A stretch of 64,000 nucleotides of DNA from Megaustenia siamemsis (lineage: Eukaryota; Mollusca; Gastropoda; Stylommatophora; Ariophantidae). Positions 9,467 to 22,190 of this stretch are shown here, piece after piece (positions within the stretch are counted from its first letter, which is position 1; each line of letters opens with the position of its first letter). The translations under genes and the position numbers were made by a program. The notes beneath the pieces were generated by a model that was not told the DNA's origin, made no database searches, and was given only the letters and a program-made list of their open reading frames with translations. The stretch is from positions 76,861,835 to 76,925,834 of the forward strand of contig JAVIAB010000041.1 in assembly GCA_032433765.1 (NCBI GenBank). Reading direction: 5' to 3'.

Positions 9467-10560
9467 TTATTCTTTGGTGCATCGGGTGGCTAAGGAGCTA
9501 TATTTCTCCGCTTGTTGGTGGCTAAGGAGCCTTCTATATTTCTCCGCTTGTTGCAATACTTTAGTGACCCGTCTGTCATCTAAGGGTTGTAAACCTGTTA
9601 CTGTTTCTAGAGTCTTGATAGATGTAGATTCATAGCACCAGTGATGATACGGCATTTCTTCTGTTTTCTCGGTATTTAGACTGAGACCTTTCTTTTTGCT
9701 TTCTCTCACTATGATGTCTATTATTTATTGTATTTTATTCCCCGTCTCTACTATTAAAACTGTGTCATTGTTTACGTTTTCACCGATCACATGAGTTCAT
9801 TTTTGTCTACAATTGATCTAACATGTTCGCTATAATTTGAGAACAAATCTGGCGACAGAACACAACCTATTCTGACACATTGTGTTATAATATGGAGCTG
9901 TAGTGTGTGTTAGCCAGATCTTATGGGTGTAGTTTGTCACCAATACACGTTTGTGTGGCTCCCACTTCTTGAATGGATGTTTAGAAACGTCTGCATTTTA
10001 ATTATTTCCACGCGCTTTACTTTGTTAAATGCTTATATGTTGTCTATGATGCAAATATATAGATCTTTCTCTACCTTTATGGTTCTTTCTTTTCATTGTT
10101 TCCGAATGTACCGAACATTTTTGGTGTCTGTTCCTTCCACAAATCCACATTGGTTCTCGCTATTTCGTGTTTTATTATGTTCCTGGCAAGTACCGCTCAT
10201 GATGATTCTTAATATTATTTTGCTCATACGACTCATGAGACTAATAGTGCGGATATCTTCAAAATCAGTGGCTCCTGGCTTCTTTGGGATGGCTACAATG
10301 ATATATTTTAGGAGATTTTCAAATATGTGCCTACTGTTATATGTACCCTTAAGTAGTTGTGCTCTGTCACCTGTACACAGAGCACTACTAATGCATCTAT
10401 CTTTTCGAACGTTATATTCGTTATATTTCGAGACCTGGAGCTTAGTCACTTATCATGAGTTGAATTGTCTCTCCCACTTCACTCTGCGTGATTGGTTGTC
10501 CAGTGTCTTTGTTTGAATTGCTTAGCTCTGGTGTCTAATCATATTAGAGGTGACTAGTAA
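9467..10560 (-). mobile_element. Decayed LINE reverse transcriptase (RTE-like/LINE-C)
   Basis: From right to left on the minus strand fragments of one RT are readable. They include IIVAIPKKPGATDFEDIRTI (fingers, 10350-10240), a CGFVEGT block, then, after many frame changes, NDTVLIVE (remains of the YADD region) and ESKKKGLSLNTEKTEEM at about 9715-9670. Multiple stops and frameshifts make this an old copy. A 34-38 bp duplication (GTGGCTAAGGAGC…TCTCCGCTTGTTG) occurs at 9484-9553. Confidence 0.65.
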
Positions 10561-10975
10561 CTATGCATATCTCCCCATTATCTATTGCATTTCTTTTATT
10601 GTATTTACTTCATATCATTTGTACACATCCTGAAATTTTGACTTCTTTTCTTCCTGTAAATTAATTTAAACGACTGTGCATGAATTTCCTGTTTCTCTTT
10701 TCTTCCCCCCCCCCCCCCGCATTTTTTTTTCAAATTTCTTCTTCAGCCATTTGTCCGTTGCTACTCTACATTCCGAATTACTTGTGCAAAATTTTGTATG
10801 TTATTTTTGAGTGTACGACCAGGTTAAGTATATGCGATCGATTAAGTAGATACGATATCCAGGATTGGCAAATTCAGCCACGAGAGATGTTCAGTAAAGC
10901 AGCACCCAGTATGAGACACTAATGCTTTACCAAACTACTGACATATCATGATTGCTTGCTACTGTCAAGACGCCA
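10561..10975. other. Unassigned sequence with C/T homopolymers
   Basis: No gene recognised. It contains a C run followed by a T run at about 10707-10730. Confidence 0.3.
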
Positions 10976-10979
10976 AAGG

Positions 10980-11036
10980 GCATATATATATATATGAATG
11001 TGTGTGTGTGTGTATGTATATGCATATATATGTTAA
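10980..11036. repeat. TA/TG microsatellite
   Basis: Short TA, then TG, then TATG/CATATA runs. Typical simple sequence. Confidence 0.85.
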
Positions 11037-11382
11037 TATAGGTTAATTTATATTATGCGGCAGAAAGACATCTTCAAGGTTCCTTTACAATATACTCAAG
11101 TGTTTTTTGTTTACGTCTTTGCAGCGCTCATTGTTTAGATATGTCGATTCAAACTGTCCGCTTCTTTAGAGACAATTTAATTTTAAGCGAAAAAATAAAA
11201 TGATATATGTCATGTGACATTCTAAAGATGACAATTAAAATGCAGATTCAGTACATTGTATGGTAAATATGAGTATACAACCTGATATCTCATTTCACAA
11301 TATGAAAACATGCACTCACAAAACCACATATTATCACACATATACACACGCTGATTAAAATGTCGCTGTTTCATTTGTACAG

Positions 11383-11547
11383 CTGACCTAGCCAACAGTA
11401 GCACTGTTACTGACGGAGACACTTTGCTGGACACGATAACTGATGGCAATGATAGCACCTGCTTTGATAACATGACCAATAACGTAACTGTGGCCTGGAG
11501 TGATCCCTACCGTATTACCTGGTTCCGTGTACATGTCAATAATCCCA
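11383..11547 (+). CDS. Lectin-domain gene, exon 1 seen (galactose-binding half-domain)
   Basis: Exon of 165 bp between a TTGTACAG acceptor and a GTAAGT donor, both phase 1. It encodes 55 residues including DGDTLLDTITDGNDSTCFDN and ITWFRVHVNN, a pattern of the first half of a galactose-binding-like (F5/8C-related) domain. The splice phase and reading frame join cleanly to exon 17854-18045. A homologous but decayed exon lies on the opposite strand at 8085-8363. Upstream exons (signal peptide, EGF) were not found in the window. The protein is likely secreted or a cell-surface receptor; ligand unknown. Confidence 0.8.
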
Positions 11548-11819
11548 GTAAGTGAACATCCAAAGACAGTCTAAAGTTGACACTTAATTTGCTGCAATAA
11601 TGAGTCTACTACACAGGTAGAGCAAATCATCTATCTATTTACAATTTTCTATTTATATTTGTATCCTCCGATATGTGGTACATCTCACTTTCGTTTCATT
11701 ATTTTATCTCTCATCCTGCTGTTTATATCTCCTTGATTTATATGTCACGCTCATTCTAGGTGTAGGCTCATTCTAGATGTAGCATAGTTTAATTTATTTC
11801 GTTATAAGTTTGGCGTTCT

Positions 11820-11882
11820 CGATCTATGAGAAAGCCACATGTAGGCCCAAACGTCAGCATTTTGTTGTGTTTCATTTTTGTT
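11820..11882 (+). other. Possible Penelope-like repeat remnant
   Basis: The string CTATGAGAAAGCC-ACATGTA-GGCCCAAACGTC resembles the hairpin plus GAAACGTC pattern of Penelope pseudo-LTRs (compare 7891-7925). It lies directly before the 58-bp satellite. Weak evidence. Confidence 0.25.
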
Positions 11883-14800
11883 AAGCTATCACTATACCCT
11901 GTTGGAGTGTACGATACAGCTCACTACTTATCCTTCTACGAGCTATCACCATACGTGTAGGAGTGTACGCTACATACGCTACAGCCCACTACTTGCTCCT
12001 TCTATAAGCTATTACCATAACTTGTAGGAGTGTACGCTACAACCCACTACGTGCTCCTTCTACAAGCTATTACCATACCATGTAGGAGTGTAAGCTACAG
12101 CCCACTTCTTGCTCCTTCTACAAGCTACAGCCCACTACTTGCTCCTTCTACAAGCTATCACCATACCTTGTAGGAGTGTACGCTACAACCCACTACTTGC
12201 TCCTTCTACAAGCTATCACCATACCTTATAGGAGTGTACGTTACAGCCCACTACTTGCTCCTTCTACAAGCTATCACCATACCTTGTAGGAGTGTACGCT
12301 ACAACCCACTACTTGCTCCTTCTACAAGCTATCACCATACCTTGTATGAGTGTACGTTACAGCCCACTACTTGCTCCTTCTACAAGCTATCACCATACCT
12401 TGTATGTGTGTACGTTACAACCCACTACTTGCTCCTTCTACAAGCTATCACCATACCTTGTAGGAGTGTACGCTACAACCCACTACTTGCTCCTTCTACA
12501 AGCTATCACCATACCTTGTAGGAGTGTACGCTACAGCCCACTACTTGCTCCTTCTACAAGCTATCACCATACCTTGTAGGAGTGTACGCTAAAACCCACT
12601 ACTTGCTTCTTCTACAAGCTATCACCATACGTTGTAGGAGTGTACGCTACAGCTCACTACTTGCTCCTTCTACAAGCTATCACCATACCTTGTAGGAGTG
12701 TACGCTACAACCCACTACTTGCTCCTTCTACAAGCTATCACCATACCTTGTAGGAGTGTACGCTACAACCCACTACTTATCCTTCTACAAGCTATCACCA
12801 TACGTTGTAGGAGTGTACGCTACAGCCCACTACTTGCTCCTTCTACAAGCTATCACCATACCTTGTAGGAGTGTACGCTACAGCCCACTACTTGCTCCTT
12901 CTACAAGCTATCACCATACCTTGTAGGAGTGTACGCTACAACCCACTACTTATCCTTCTACAAGCTATCACCATACGTTGTAGAAGTGTACGCTAAAACC
13001 CACTACTTGCTCCTTCTACAAGCTATCACCATACCTTGTAGGAGTGTACGCTACAGCCCACTACTTGCTCCTTCTACAAGCTATCACCATACCTTGTAGG
13101 AGTGTACGCTACAGCCCACTACTTGCTCCTTCTACAAGCTATCACCATACCTTGTAGGAGTGTACGCTACAGCCCACTACTTGATCCTTCTACAAGCTTT
13201 CACCATGCCTTGTAGGAGTGTACGCTACAGCCCACTACTTGCTCCTTTTACAAGCTATCGCCATGCCTTGTAGGAGTGTACGCTACAGCCCACTACTTGA
13301 TCCTTCTACAAGCTATCACCATGCCTTGTAGGAGTGTACGCTACAGCCCACTACTTGCTCCTTCTACAAGCTATCACCATACCTTGTAGGAGTGTACGCT
13401 ACAGCCCACTACTTGCTCCTTCTACAAGCTATCACCATACCTTGTAGGAGTGTACGCTACAGCCCACTACTTGCTCCTTCTACAAGCTATCACCATACCT
13501 TGTAGGAGTGTACGCTACAGCCCACTACTTGCTCCTTCTACAAGCTATCACCATACCTTGTAGGAGTGTACGCTACAGCCCACTACTTGCTCCTTATACA
13601 AGCTATAACCATACCTTGTAGGAGTGTACGCTACAGCCCACTACTTGCTCCTTATACAAGCTATCACCATACCTTGTAGGAGTGTACGCTACAACCCACT
13701 ACTTATCCTTCTACAAGCTATCACCATACGTTGTAGGAGTGTACGCTACAGCCCACTACTTGCTCCTTCTACAAGCTATCACCCTACCTTGTAGGAGTGT
13801 ACGCTACAGCCCACTACTTGCTCCTTCTACAAGCTATCACCATACCTTGTAGGAGTGTACGCTACAACCCACTACTTATCCTTCTACAAGCTATCACCAT
13901 ACGTTGTAGGAGTGTACGCTAAAACCCACTACTTGCTACTTCTACAAGCTATCACCATACCTTGTAGGAGTGTACGTTACAGCTCACTACTTGCTCCTTC
14001 TACAAGCTATCACCATACCTTGTAGGAGTGTACGTTACAGCCCACTACTTGCTCCTTCTACTAGCTATCACCACACCTTGTAGGAGTGTACGCTACAGCC
14101 CACTACTTATCCTTCTACGAGCAATCACCATACCTTGTAGGAGTGTACGCTACAGCCCACTACTTGCTCCGTCTACGAGCTATCACCATACCTTGTAGGA
14201 GTGTACGCTACAGCCCACTACTTGCTCCGTGTACAAGCTATCACCATACCTTGTAGGAGTGTACGCTACAGCCCACTACTTATCCTTCTACGAGCTATCA
14301 CCATACCTTGTAGGAGTGTACGCTACAGCCCACTACTTGCTCCTTCTACAAGCTATCACCATACCTTGTAGGAGTGTACGCTAAAACCCACTACTTGCTT
14401 CTTCTACAAGCTATCACCATACGTTGTAGGAGTGTACGCTACAGCTCACTACTTGCTCCTTCTACAAGCTATCACCATACTTTGTAGGAGTGTACGCTAC
14501 AACCCACTACTTGCTCCTTCTACAAGCTATCACCATACCTTGTAGGAGTGTACGCTACAACCCACTACTTATCCTTCTACAAGCTATCACCATACGTTGT
14601 AGGAGTGTACGCTACAGCCCACTACTTGCTCCTTCTACAAGCTATCACCATACCTTGTAGGAGTGTACGCTACAGCCCACTACTTGCTCCTTCTACAAGC
14701 TATCACCATACCTTGTAGGAGTGTACGCTACAACCCACTACTTATCCTTCTACAAGCTATCACCATACGTTGTAGGAGTGTACGCTAAAACCCACTACTT

Positions 14801-16726
14801 GCTCCTTCTACAAGCTATCACCATACCTTGTAGGAGTGTACGCTACAGCCCACTACTTGCTCCTTCTACAAGCTATCACCATACCTTGTAGGAGTGTACG
14901 CTACAGCCCACTACTTATCCTTCTACAAGCTATCACCATACCTTGTAGGAGTGTACGTTACAGCTCACTACTTGCTCCTTCTACAAGCTATCACCATACC
15001 TTGTAGGAGTGTACGTTACAGCCCACTACTTGCTCCTTCTACTAGCTATCACCACACCTTGTAGGATTGTACGCTACAGCCTACTACTTATCCTTCTACG
15101 AGCTATCACCATACCTTGTAGGAGTGTACGCTACAGCCCACTACTTGCTCCGTCTACGAGCTATCACCATACCTTGTAGGAGTGTACGCTACAGCCCACT
15201 ACTTGCTCCGTGTACAAGCTATCACCACACTTTGTAGGAGTGTACGCTACAGCCCACTACTTATCCTTCTACGAGCTATCACCATACCTTGTAGGAGTGT
15301 ACGCTACAGCCCACTACTTGCTCCGTCTACAAGCTATCACCATACCTTGTAGGAGTGTACGCTACAGCCCACTACTTGCTACTTCTACAAGCTATAAACA
15401 TACCTTGTAGGAGTGTACGTTACAGCCCACTACTTGCTCCTTCTACAAGCTATCACCATACCCTGTAGGAGTGTACGCTACAGCCCACTACTTGTTCCTT
15501 CTACAAGCTATCACCATACCTTGTAGGAGTATACGTTACAGCTCACTACTTGCTCCTTCTACAAGCTATCACCATACCTCGTAGGAGTGTACGTTACAGC
15601 CCACTACTTGCTCCTTCTACAAGCTATCACCACACCTTGTAGGAGTGTACGCTACAGCCCACTACTTATCCTTCTACGAGCTATCACCATACCTTGTAGG
15701 AGTGTACGTTACAGCCCACTACTTATCCTTCTACAAGCTATCACCATACCTTGTAGGAGTGTACGCTACAGCCCACTACTTGCTCCTTCTACAAGCTATC
15801 ACCATACCTTGTAGGAGTGTACGCTACAGCCCACTACTTGCTCCTTCTACAAGCTATCACCACACCTTGTAGGAGTGTACGCTACAGCCCACTACTTGCT
15901 CCTTCTACAAGCTATCACCATACCTTGTAGGAGTGTACGCTACAGCACACTACTTGCTCCTTCTACAAGCTATCACCATACCTTGTAGGAGTGTACGCTA
16001 CAGCCCACTACTTATCCTTCTACGAGCTATCACCATACCTTGTAGGAGTGTACGTTACAGCCCACTACTTGCTCCTTCTACAAGCTATCACCATACCTTG
16101 TAGGAGTGTACGTTACAGCCCACTACTTATCCTTCTACAAGCTATCACCATACCTTGTAGGAGTGTACGTTACAGCCCACTACTTGCTCCTTCTACGAGC
16201 TATCACCATACCATGTAGGAGTGTACGCTACAGCCCACTACTTGCTCCTTCTACAAGCTATCACCATACCTTGTAGGAGTGTACGCTACAGCCCACTACT
16301 TGCTCCTTCTACAAGCTATCACCATACCTTGTAGGAGTGTACGCTACAGCCCACTACTTGCTCCTTCTACAAGCTATCACCATACCTTGTAGGAGTGTAC
16401 GCTACAGTTCACTACTTGCTCCTTCTACAAGCTATCACCATACCTTGTAGGAGTGTACGCTACAGTCCACTACTTATCCTTCTACAAGCTATCACCATAC
16501 CTTGTAGGAGTGTACGTTACAGCCCACTACTTGCTCCTTCTACGAGCTATCACCACACCTTGTAGGAGTGTACGCTACAGCCCACTACTTGCTCCTTCTA
16601 CAAGCTATCACCATACCTTGTAGGAGTGTACGCTGCAGCCCACTACATGCTACTTCTACAAGCTATCACCATACCTTGTAGGAGTGTACGCTACAGCCCA
16701 CTACTTGCTCCTTCTACAAGCTTTTA
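11883..16726. repeat. 58-bp satellite array, ~83 copies
   Basis: Tandem units of 58 bp (57 bp in the CTTATCC variant), consensus beginning GTGTACGCTACAGCCCACTA. Each unit contains the inverted repeat CTACAAG-12 nt-CTTGTAG, extendable with a bulge to CTCCTT/GGAG, so single strands can form hairpins. Variants recur in blocks: 12588-13050 matches 14383-14840, and 13970-14260 matches 14945-15230. This gives higher-order structure. The array fills most of intron 1 of the lectin gene. No protein is implied; frames through it are satellite translation. Confidence 0.97.
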
Positions 16727-16959
16727 CCACCACACTGCAATTATCTCCTTTTTCCTTACTTATAAAATCATCCACTAATTGACGTAGACTGCCATTGTCT
16801 TCAGCAAAATAATATTTTGTTTAGTAACCACTATTTTCTTCTTTAGTTACACAACAATTGCTCGCTAATGCCATTTATAATTAACAGTCACATTTTTAGT
16901 AAGTGAATGTAGTTGTGTGATGGTTGAGTTAAGCTGCCGTGCATGTGATGATAAGTTAC

Positions 16960-17375
16960 ACGATGATACGTTTGGTTAAAACGTTATGTTATATTATATT
17001 GATCACACTTAAGATGTTACGTTATATTATATTAAGTTATGTTAAGACATTAAATTATATTAAGTTCTGTTAGACGTTATTTTATATGATATAAAGCTCC
17101 GGTAAGAAGTTATGCTATATTATATAATGTTCTGTTAAGACGTTATGTTATATTACATCAGGTTTTGTTATACTATTTCTGCTAAGACGATAGGTTATCT
17201 TAGACTAAGTTCTGTTATGATCTTATGCTATATTATATTAAGTTCTCTTTTGACGTTATGCTATATTATATCAAATTATGTTTTGTGTTTAGGTTATAGT
17301 GTACTAGTTCTGTTAATGACGTTAGGGATATCAAATACTAAGTTATGTTAAGACGGTATGTTACTTATGTTAAGT
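16960..17375. repeat. Degenerate AT-rich tandem repeat (~35-55 bp unit)
   Basis: Repeated phrases GACGTTATGTTATATTATAT and AAGTTCTGTTA recur about ten times at irregular spacing. Old, decayed minisatellite in intron 1. Confidence 0.7.
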
Positions 17376-17853
17376 GTTGCTATGCTAAGATCATCGTCGC
17401 TGCACTCCGGACACATTTATATGTGCTGCGATAATATCCTTGAAATAATGAGAACCATTGGTAGGAGATTGTAAGTTACTGGCCCTGATTTACGAAGTCC
17501 GGTGTGAGTCCTTGTCCATTTTCAACTCATGCACTGTCCAGTGTCTTAGTCTGAGGGTAGATGTCATAGTAAATGTGTAGTATGGTTCAGTTGTGCATAT
17601 TGATGTTAAAATGTGATTACATTGTTGAGTAGTAGTTCTTTGTAGAAATTATAATGATTGCAATAGGGATTGTAATAACTGTAGTAATATTATTGAATTA
17701 ACAGTTGTCTGTGTAGCTTAGTAATAGTTGTAAAAATACTACAATGTTAATGGTATGAATACATGTTTAAAGAACTATGTGTTTATGCAGTATTGTCAAT
17801 TATTTATATTGCAATGTCGCGCTCTTGTTAAACATTCTTTGCACTCTCAACAG

Positions 17854-18045
17854 GACACCTGAGAAGTTTCTCTTTCCTGTATGTAAATGACAGTGGTGCC
17901 TCATCATTTGAATGTCTTAATATCAGCAGTCCATCATTTAATGGTAAAGCATTGGAACTCCACTGTAACATGAACTACAAGATTAGGAAAATTGTCATAA
18001 CAGGCCAAGGTGTCCAGTCTTTGTGTTCAATTTACATCAGTGGAG
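17854..18045 (+). CDS. Lectin-domain gene, exon 2 seen
   Basis: Exon of 192 bp after a CTCTCAACAG acceptor. It encodes 64 residues with FSFLYVNDSGASSFECLNIS, LELHCNMNYKIRKIVITGQG and ends …CSIYISGG, the second half of the domain begun in exon 1. The donor reads GGAG|GCAAGT, a GC-AG type donor. Choosing it leaves one base, so the junction is phase 1. That base joined to GT of exon 51028 gives an uninterrupted frame into the next domain. The next exon found is 33 kb away; the intron holds the large repeats. Confidence 0.8.
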
Positions 18046-18401
18046 GCAAGTTTCTCTATTAAATGTCTGCATTCTTTAATATAAAGACATCAACTTGACT
18101 TTAATCTTAACACGATTATAACATTTTCAGGAGAAGATGTCTAGCCAACGATTACAATGTAACTTAAATTTTAAAAAGAGGATAAATATCTGACTTCAAG
18201 TATCAATAATGGTTTCTAAGTTAAAGAAATTGGTGTTAATGATGTTTCTTAGATTTCCGTATTTTAGATAAATTGTTTCAAAAACTGAATAATTGTACAC
18301 TTTCTTGTATGACGTATTTAACTATTTTGTTATTGACAGACACGTTATTTCAATGTAAACTATAGCGTCTAATCCACTTCATTGTTTCATAGTAGAAGCT
18401 T
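18046..18401. other. Intron sequence, nothing recognised
   Basis: Plain AT-rich intron of the lectin gene before the LINE-C insertion. Confidence 0.4.
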
Positions 18402-18411
18402 ATAGTGACTA

Positions 18412-18983
18412 AACTCAGACGGAAGATGTACACAAGAGGTGAGATGCAGAATGGCTCCGGCAAAAGCAGCTTTTCAAAAAATGAGGAAGGTACTATGCAA
18501 TGTATTTTTGACAATAGGAACAAGAAAAAGAGTTCTTAAATGTTATGTAGAGCCAGTCTTAACATATGGATGTGAATCATGGTCAATAGGACAACAGACA
18601 AGAAAATCACTGGAGTCTGTAGAAATGTGGTTTAACAAAAGAATGTTGAGAATATCATGGAAAGCTAAGAAGAGTAATGAAAACGTTCTGAAAGAGGCCA
18701 AAGCAAAAAGATAGCTAATTTACAATATTAGGAAGAAACAATGATCATATTTTGGCCATGTAATGAGAAGAGAACAGCTGGAATATATTGTAACAACTGG
18801 GAATATTGAGGGACGAAGAGATAGTGGAAAGCAAAGAGAAAAGATACCAGACAGCTTAAGAGAATGGCTAGGCAAAAAGTGAACAACATAAATTATAAAT
18901 AACTGTCGAGATCGAAAGTTGGGGAGAGACATGACCACTTACCCCAGCAGGCCTGGTACTTGATGATGATGATGATGATGATG
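18412..18983 (+). mobile_element. 5'-truncated LINE-C copy with 10-bp TSD
   Basis: Encodes the RT C-terminus: FQKMRKVLCN, CYVEPVLTYGCESW, MWFNKRMLRISWK, then after a stop FGHVMRREQLE, ending with a (GAT)n tail. ATAGTGACTA stands at 18402-18411 and again at 18984-18993, a perfect target-site duplication. The open frame 18439-18714 is the best-kept part. Confidence 0.85.
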
Positions 18984-18993
18984 ATAGTGACTA

Positions 18994-19329
18994 TACTACT
19001 GAACAATGCTATAAAAGAAAGACAAACTCATGTGATTCACAGTAGCATCTTGTTACATCCTAACAACAGTTTGATTTAAACTTTACAAATATGAAATGGC
19101 AGGAGTTGACAGGTATACGTAGCTTATATTTTATTTTGGACACACTATTTTCAGTTTCTAGTTATAACAATGCCCTTTCATCTTTGTCTTCAACGACATT
19201 ATGGAAGTTGAAGTGAGAGAAAATGAAGTCGAGGAATAAAATGAAAAGTTCAAGGCTTTACGTCAAATATTTATAAGAAAGAAATGACATGATAAAATGT
19301 CCCAATATAAATAAATATATATTGAGTTA
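18994..19329. other. Intron sequence, nothing recognised
   Basis: AT-rich sequence with no family visible to me. Confidence 0.3.
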
Positions 19330-22190
19330 TTTAGTTCAGCAAGTCCCACAGCATCCAGTAACTGACGACTCCAGTTCTGTGTTGGTTGATGTCCTCAGAT
19401 ACGCCCACTAAGTTTCTAGTTTCTGTCTCTGCCCATCTTAACTCCCATCTCTTTCTTCCGAAGGAGTGATGTGGACTCATGGTTATCGAAGTTCTGTGCA
19501 CTTCCTATAGCTCGGAGGGCAATGATGTTGTCCGCCCGATACATTAGTTCACCGTCCTCAACGACTGCACAGCTAGCCATCATGTTCGCTCTTTTATTTC
19601 CCCGAACTCCCGCATACCGAGCGAAGTAGACAAAGGCGACACTACGTATTTTTACTTCATGAATCACTTTACACAATGCCTGCGTACAGAGCCCGCCTCC
19701 ACTTTTCTTATCATGCTCATCGAATCACTCAGTATGCAGGAATGGGTGTAGTCTTGTGACTCTAACCAGATGAATGCCCGAGTCACTGCCATCACCTCTA
19801 TCGCCATGCCACTTGTGGTCATAACGTATGCACCACTGTCTTCCTTGACTATTCTGCTTGCTGAGCGTACTGTAAATGCCAATGCACTCCTTTGGTGTCG
19901 TATAACGGACCCGTCTGTTGTCTACATTTCCTGTCGAGTGTGCAAATACACGAGAATATGTTTCTGAATGTTATTGGCACCAGTATACACTCCTCCAATG
20001 TTGATACTGGTAAGACCACAGACCTGTTTGATGAAATCTTCTGCTCTGCCCATCAATTATTTGCCTGTGTTTTGCTTGTTATATTCACTTATCTTCATGT
20101 ATTCTTGTGTCGTCCAGATCTTGATCCTGTCATCCATGGTTGGAAAGTCAAGAAGATACCCCTTGCTACACTGGGAGTGTCCTTTGCACACCCCACGATC
20201 ATGGGCATAGCTTCATTCGGTATTTCTCCAGCCTGTCAATTTGCGTCGTTCTGACAGTGATAGTTGCTAGGGCATACATGGTTAGTGGGAGACCCAGTCC
20301 CTGGAACAAAAGAGTAAGTAGACTATGCTCGATGTTGGCAGCTACCATGACCTTCAAGGCGAGAAATCCATTGCGGGATTTTGTTATCACATGGTTGTCA
20401 TGGTCCCGAAAACACAGGCTGCGATTCCTTGGTACATCATCAATCTGTCCCTGGTTATCTCATCAGCTCCATTTCATTCGACCGGATTTTCTGTATTAAA
20501 GATATGATTGTTAAGGAGGGAGAATCATGCAACTGATGCTTTATTAGGATTAACGATTGCACCTGATACTCCACACTGGGAAGAGATTTCTATCGGGATC
20601 GTTTTGTAGTGTAGAGGCAATTTGCCCGCCTGTCTCTTCCCTGTCGATATACCAGAATATCATCAGCAAAAGTCATAGTTCTTCCCCTCCCATCTGTCTC
20701 TTCCCTGTCGATACACCAGAATATCATCAGCAAAAGTCATAGTTCTTCCCCTCCCATCTGTCTCTTCCCTGTCGATACACCAGAATATCATCAGCATAAG
20801 TCATAGTTCTTCCCCTTCCATCCAGCTGTTGTTCCGTGACCGTTATTGTGTACACGCTAAATAGAACTGGTGACAATGGTGATGTAGTTGCCGTGGATAC
20901 ATTTATGTTGGCTACGGTGGTGAACTCCCACAACTATCACCTTCGTCTGAATAAGTACTGCTGAGATCCATCTAATAAGGGAGGGGTGCATAGTCAGTTG
21001 GAGGTGCATGTACATGAAGTATTCAAATTATTCTCTGTTGTATGCATCCTCCAGATCTATTGCAGCAATACATGTCTCCTCTCCTATGTGGAAGCTTTCG
21101 AAGACATCGTAGGCGAAATATGCCGCACTGAGCCATGTTTCCTTGTTATATCTATAACCTCCCAGTGTGTAAGGAATGCGCATATCTCTTTAAGGTGAAC
21201 GGTGAGTAAACGGGCAACTATTTTCTCCAGTAGCTTGCCCGCAGTGTTCAGCATTGTGATGATTATAAAGATATGAAAATCTTTGGCCTAGGTAGTAGTA
21301 GTAGTAAGTAGCTGTAGCCACTCATCCTTGATCTGGCAAAATGAATGCTGGCATTAAACTATTTGGCCAGTTTTTTCAAGTCCGTGTCAGTTAAATCGTC
21401 TAAATAGTCATACCAAACACCCTCTGGGCCAGGAGCAGTGTTGTGTGACCTTTTACGTTTTGTGCGAATGTCATCGGTTGTAATTGTGAGATCTTCTCCC
21501 ATCACTACATCCTCACACACTTATGAAAGATAACCCCGTATGCTCATTCTTACAGCCTCATTTCTTTGATCAGTCTGCTCAATGAAGCGTGCACGCAGAA
21601 CCTACCGTTTCCTTTCACCAGATGTGTGCAATATCCGGCGTGTGCTCTGTAAGTCTGATATGCCTCTATGTCGTCTTGTGCCATTCATGCTCTGATGAAG
21701 GCGTCAGAATGTGGCTAGCGATTTTTCTGAGTACACGTTTTTGCAGAAATCATCCCACTTGGCATCCTTAGCCTGCTTAGCACATAACTTAAAATACATC
21801 ATATTCTGGTCGACTTGTTCTTTCAGACGATCCAATAGCCAGGTTGTGTTCTTACAATCTTGCTGGCTGTCTGCCATGTCTTGATCGCTGTCTCTTGTTC
21901 CGTCAAGCTTTCTCGACTTCTTTGTTCCACCAGGGCTGCTGCATCCATCTTTCCTTCCTCCTGCGACTTGCGCCTTGTTTTTCTGTGTCATTGATTTTGG
22001 TAATGATGTCATGGTCTGTCCTCTCATAGTGGAGTGTGTTGAACTTGTTTTTCTGGGTTCAATTTCTGCCTTTCTCAGATAGGATGACACATGGATAGTG
22101 ATCACTTTAGTGGAATCCCATGCATTCACTCCACTTGCATACCCCATGCGAAGTGGGAGACACCAGTGCCAGGTCTATGAAACTGTCAGA
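19330..22190 (-). mobile_element. Decayed I-group LINE with RNase H (minus strand)
   Basis: Read right to left: a linker before RT (DAKWDDFCKNVYSEKSLATF at ~21720); an RT core with TYADDILVYRQGRDR at ~20800; an RT thumb (RNGFLALKVMVAANIEHSLL at ~20375); RNase H (MTTSGMAIEVMAVTRAFIWL, LSDSMSMIRKVE at ~19800-19700); and the RNase H end (ARYAGVRGNKRANMMAS at ~19600). This matches a widespread animal LINE family whose RNase H carries VTTSSMAxEV…AVTRA. Many stops and frameshifts are present. It is distinct from LINE-A. A 64-bp segment over the catalytic YADD box is triplicated (20630-20821). Confidence 0.8.
20630..20821. repeat. 64-bp tandem triplication over the LINE YADD box
   Basis: Three near-identical 64-bp copies start with CTGTCTCTTCCCTGTCGATA at 20630, 20694 and 20758. 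They cover the code for the catalytic YADD loop. Because 64 is not a multiple of three, each copy shifts the frame, so duplication followed inactivation or caused it. Confidence 0.9.

Noticed and set aside
11883..16726. Open frames of 60-95 codons in the 58-bp satellite
   Set aside because: They are translations of a 174-bp (3 x 58) cycle with fixed stops. No start context or protein similarity.
11883..16726. CRISPR array
   Set aside because: Repeats are contiguous with no unique spacers and the genome is eukaryotic.
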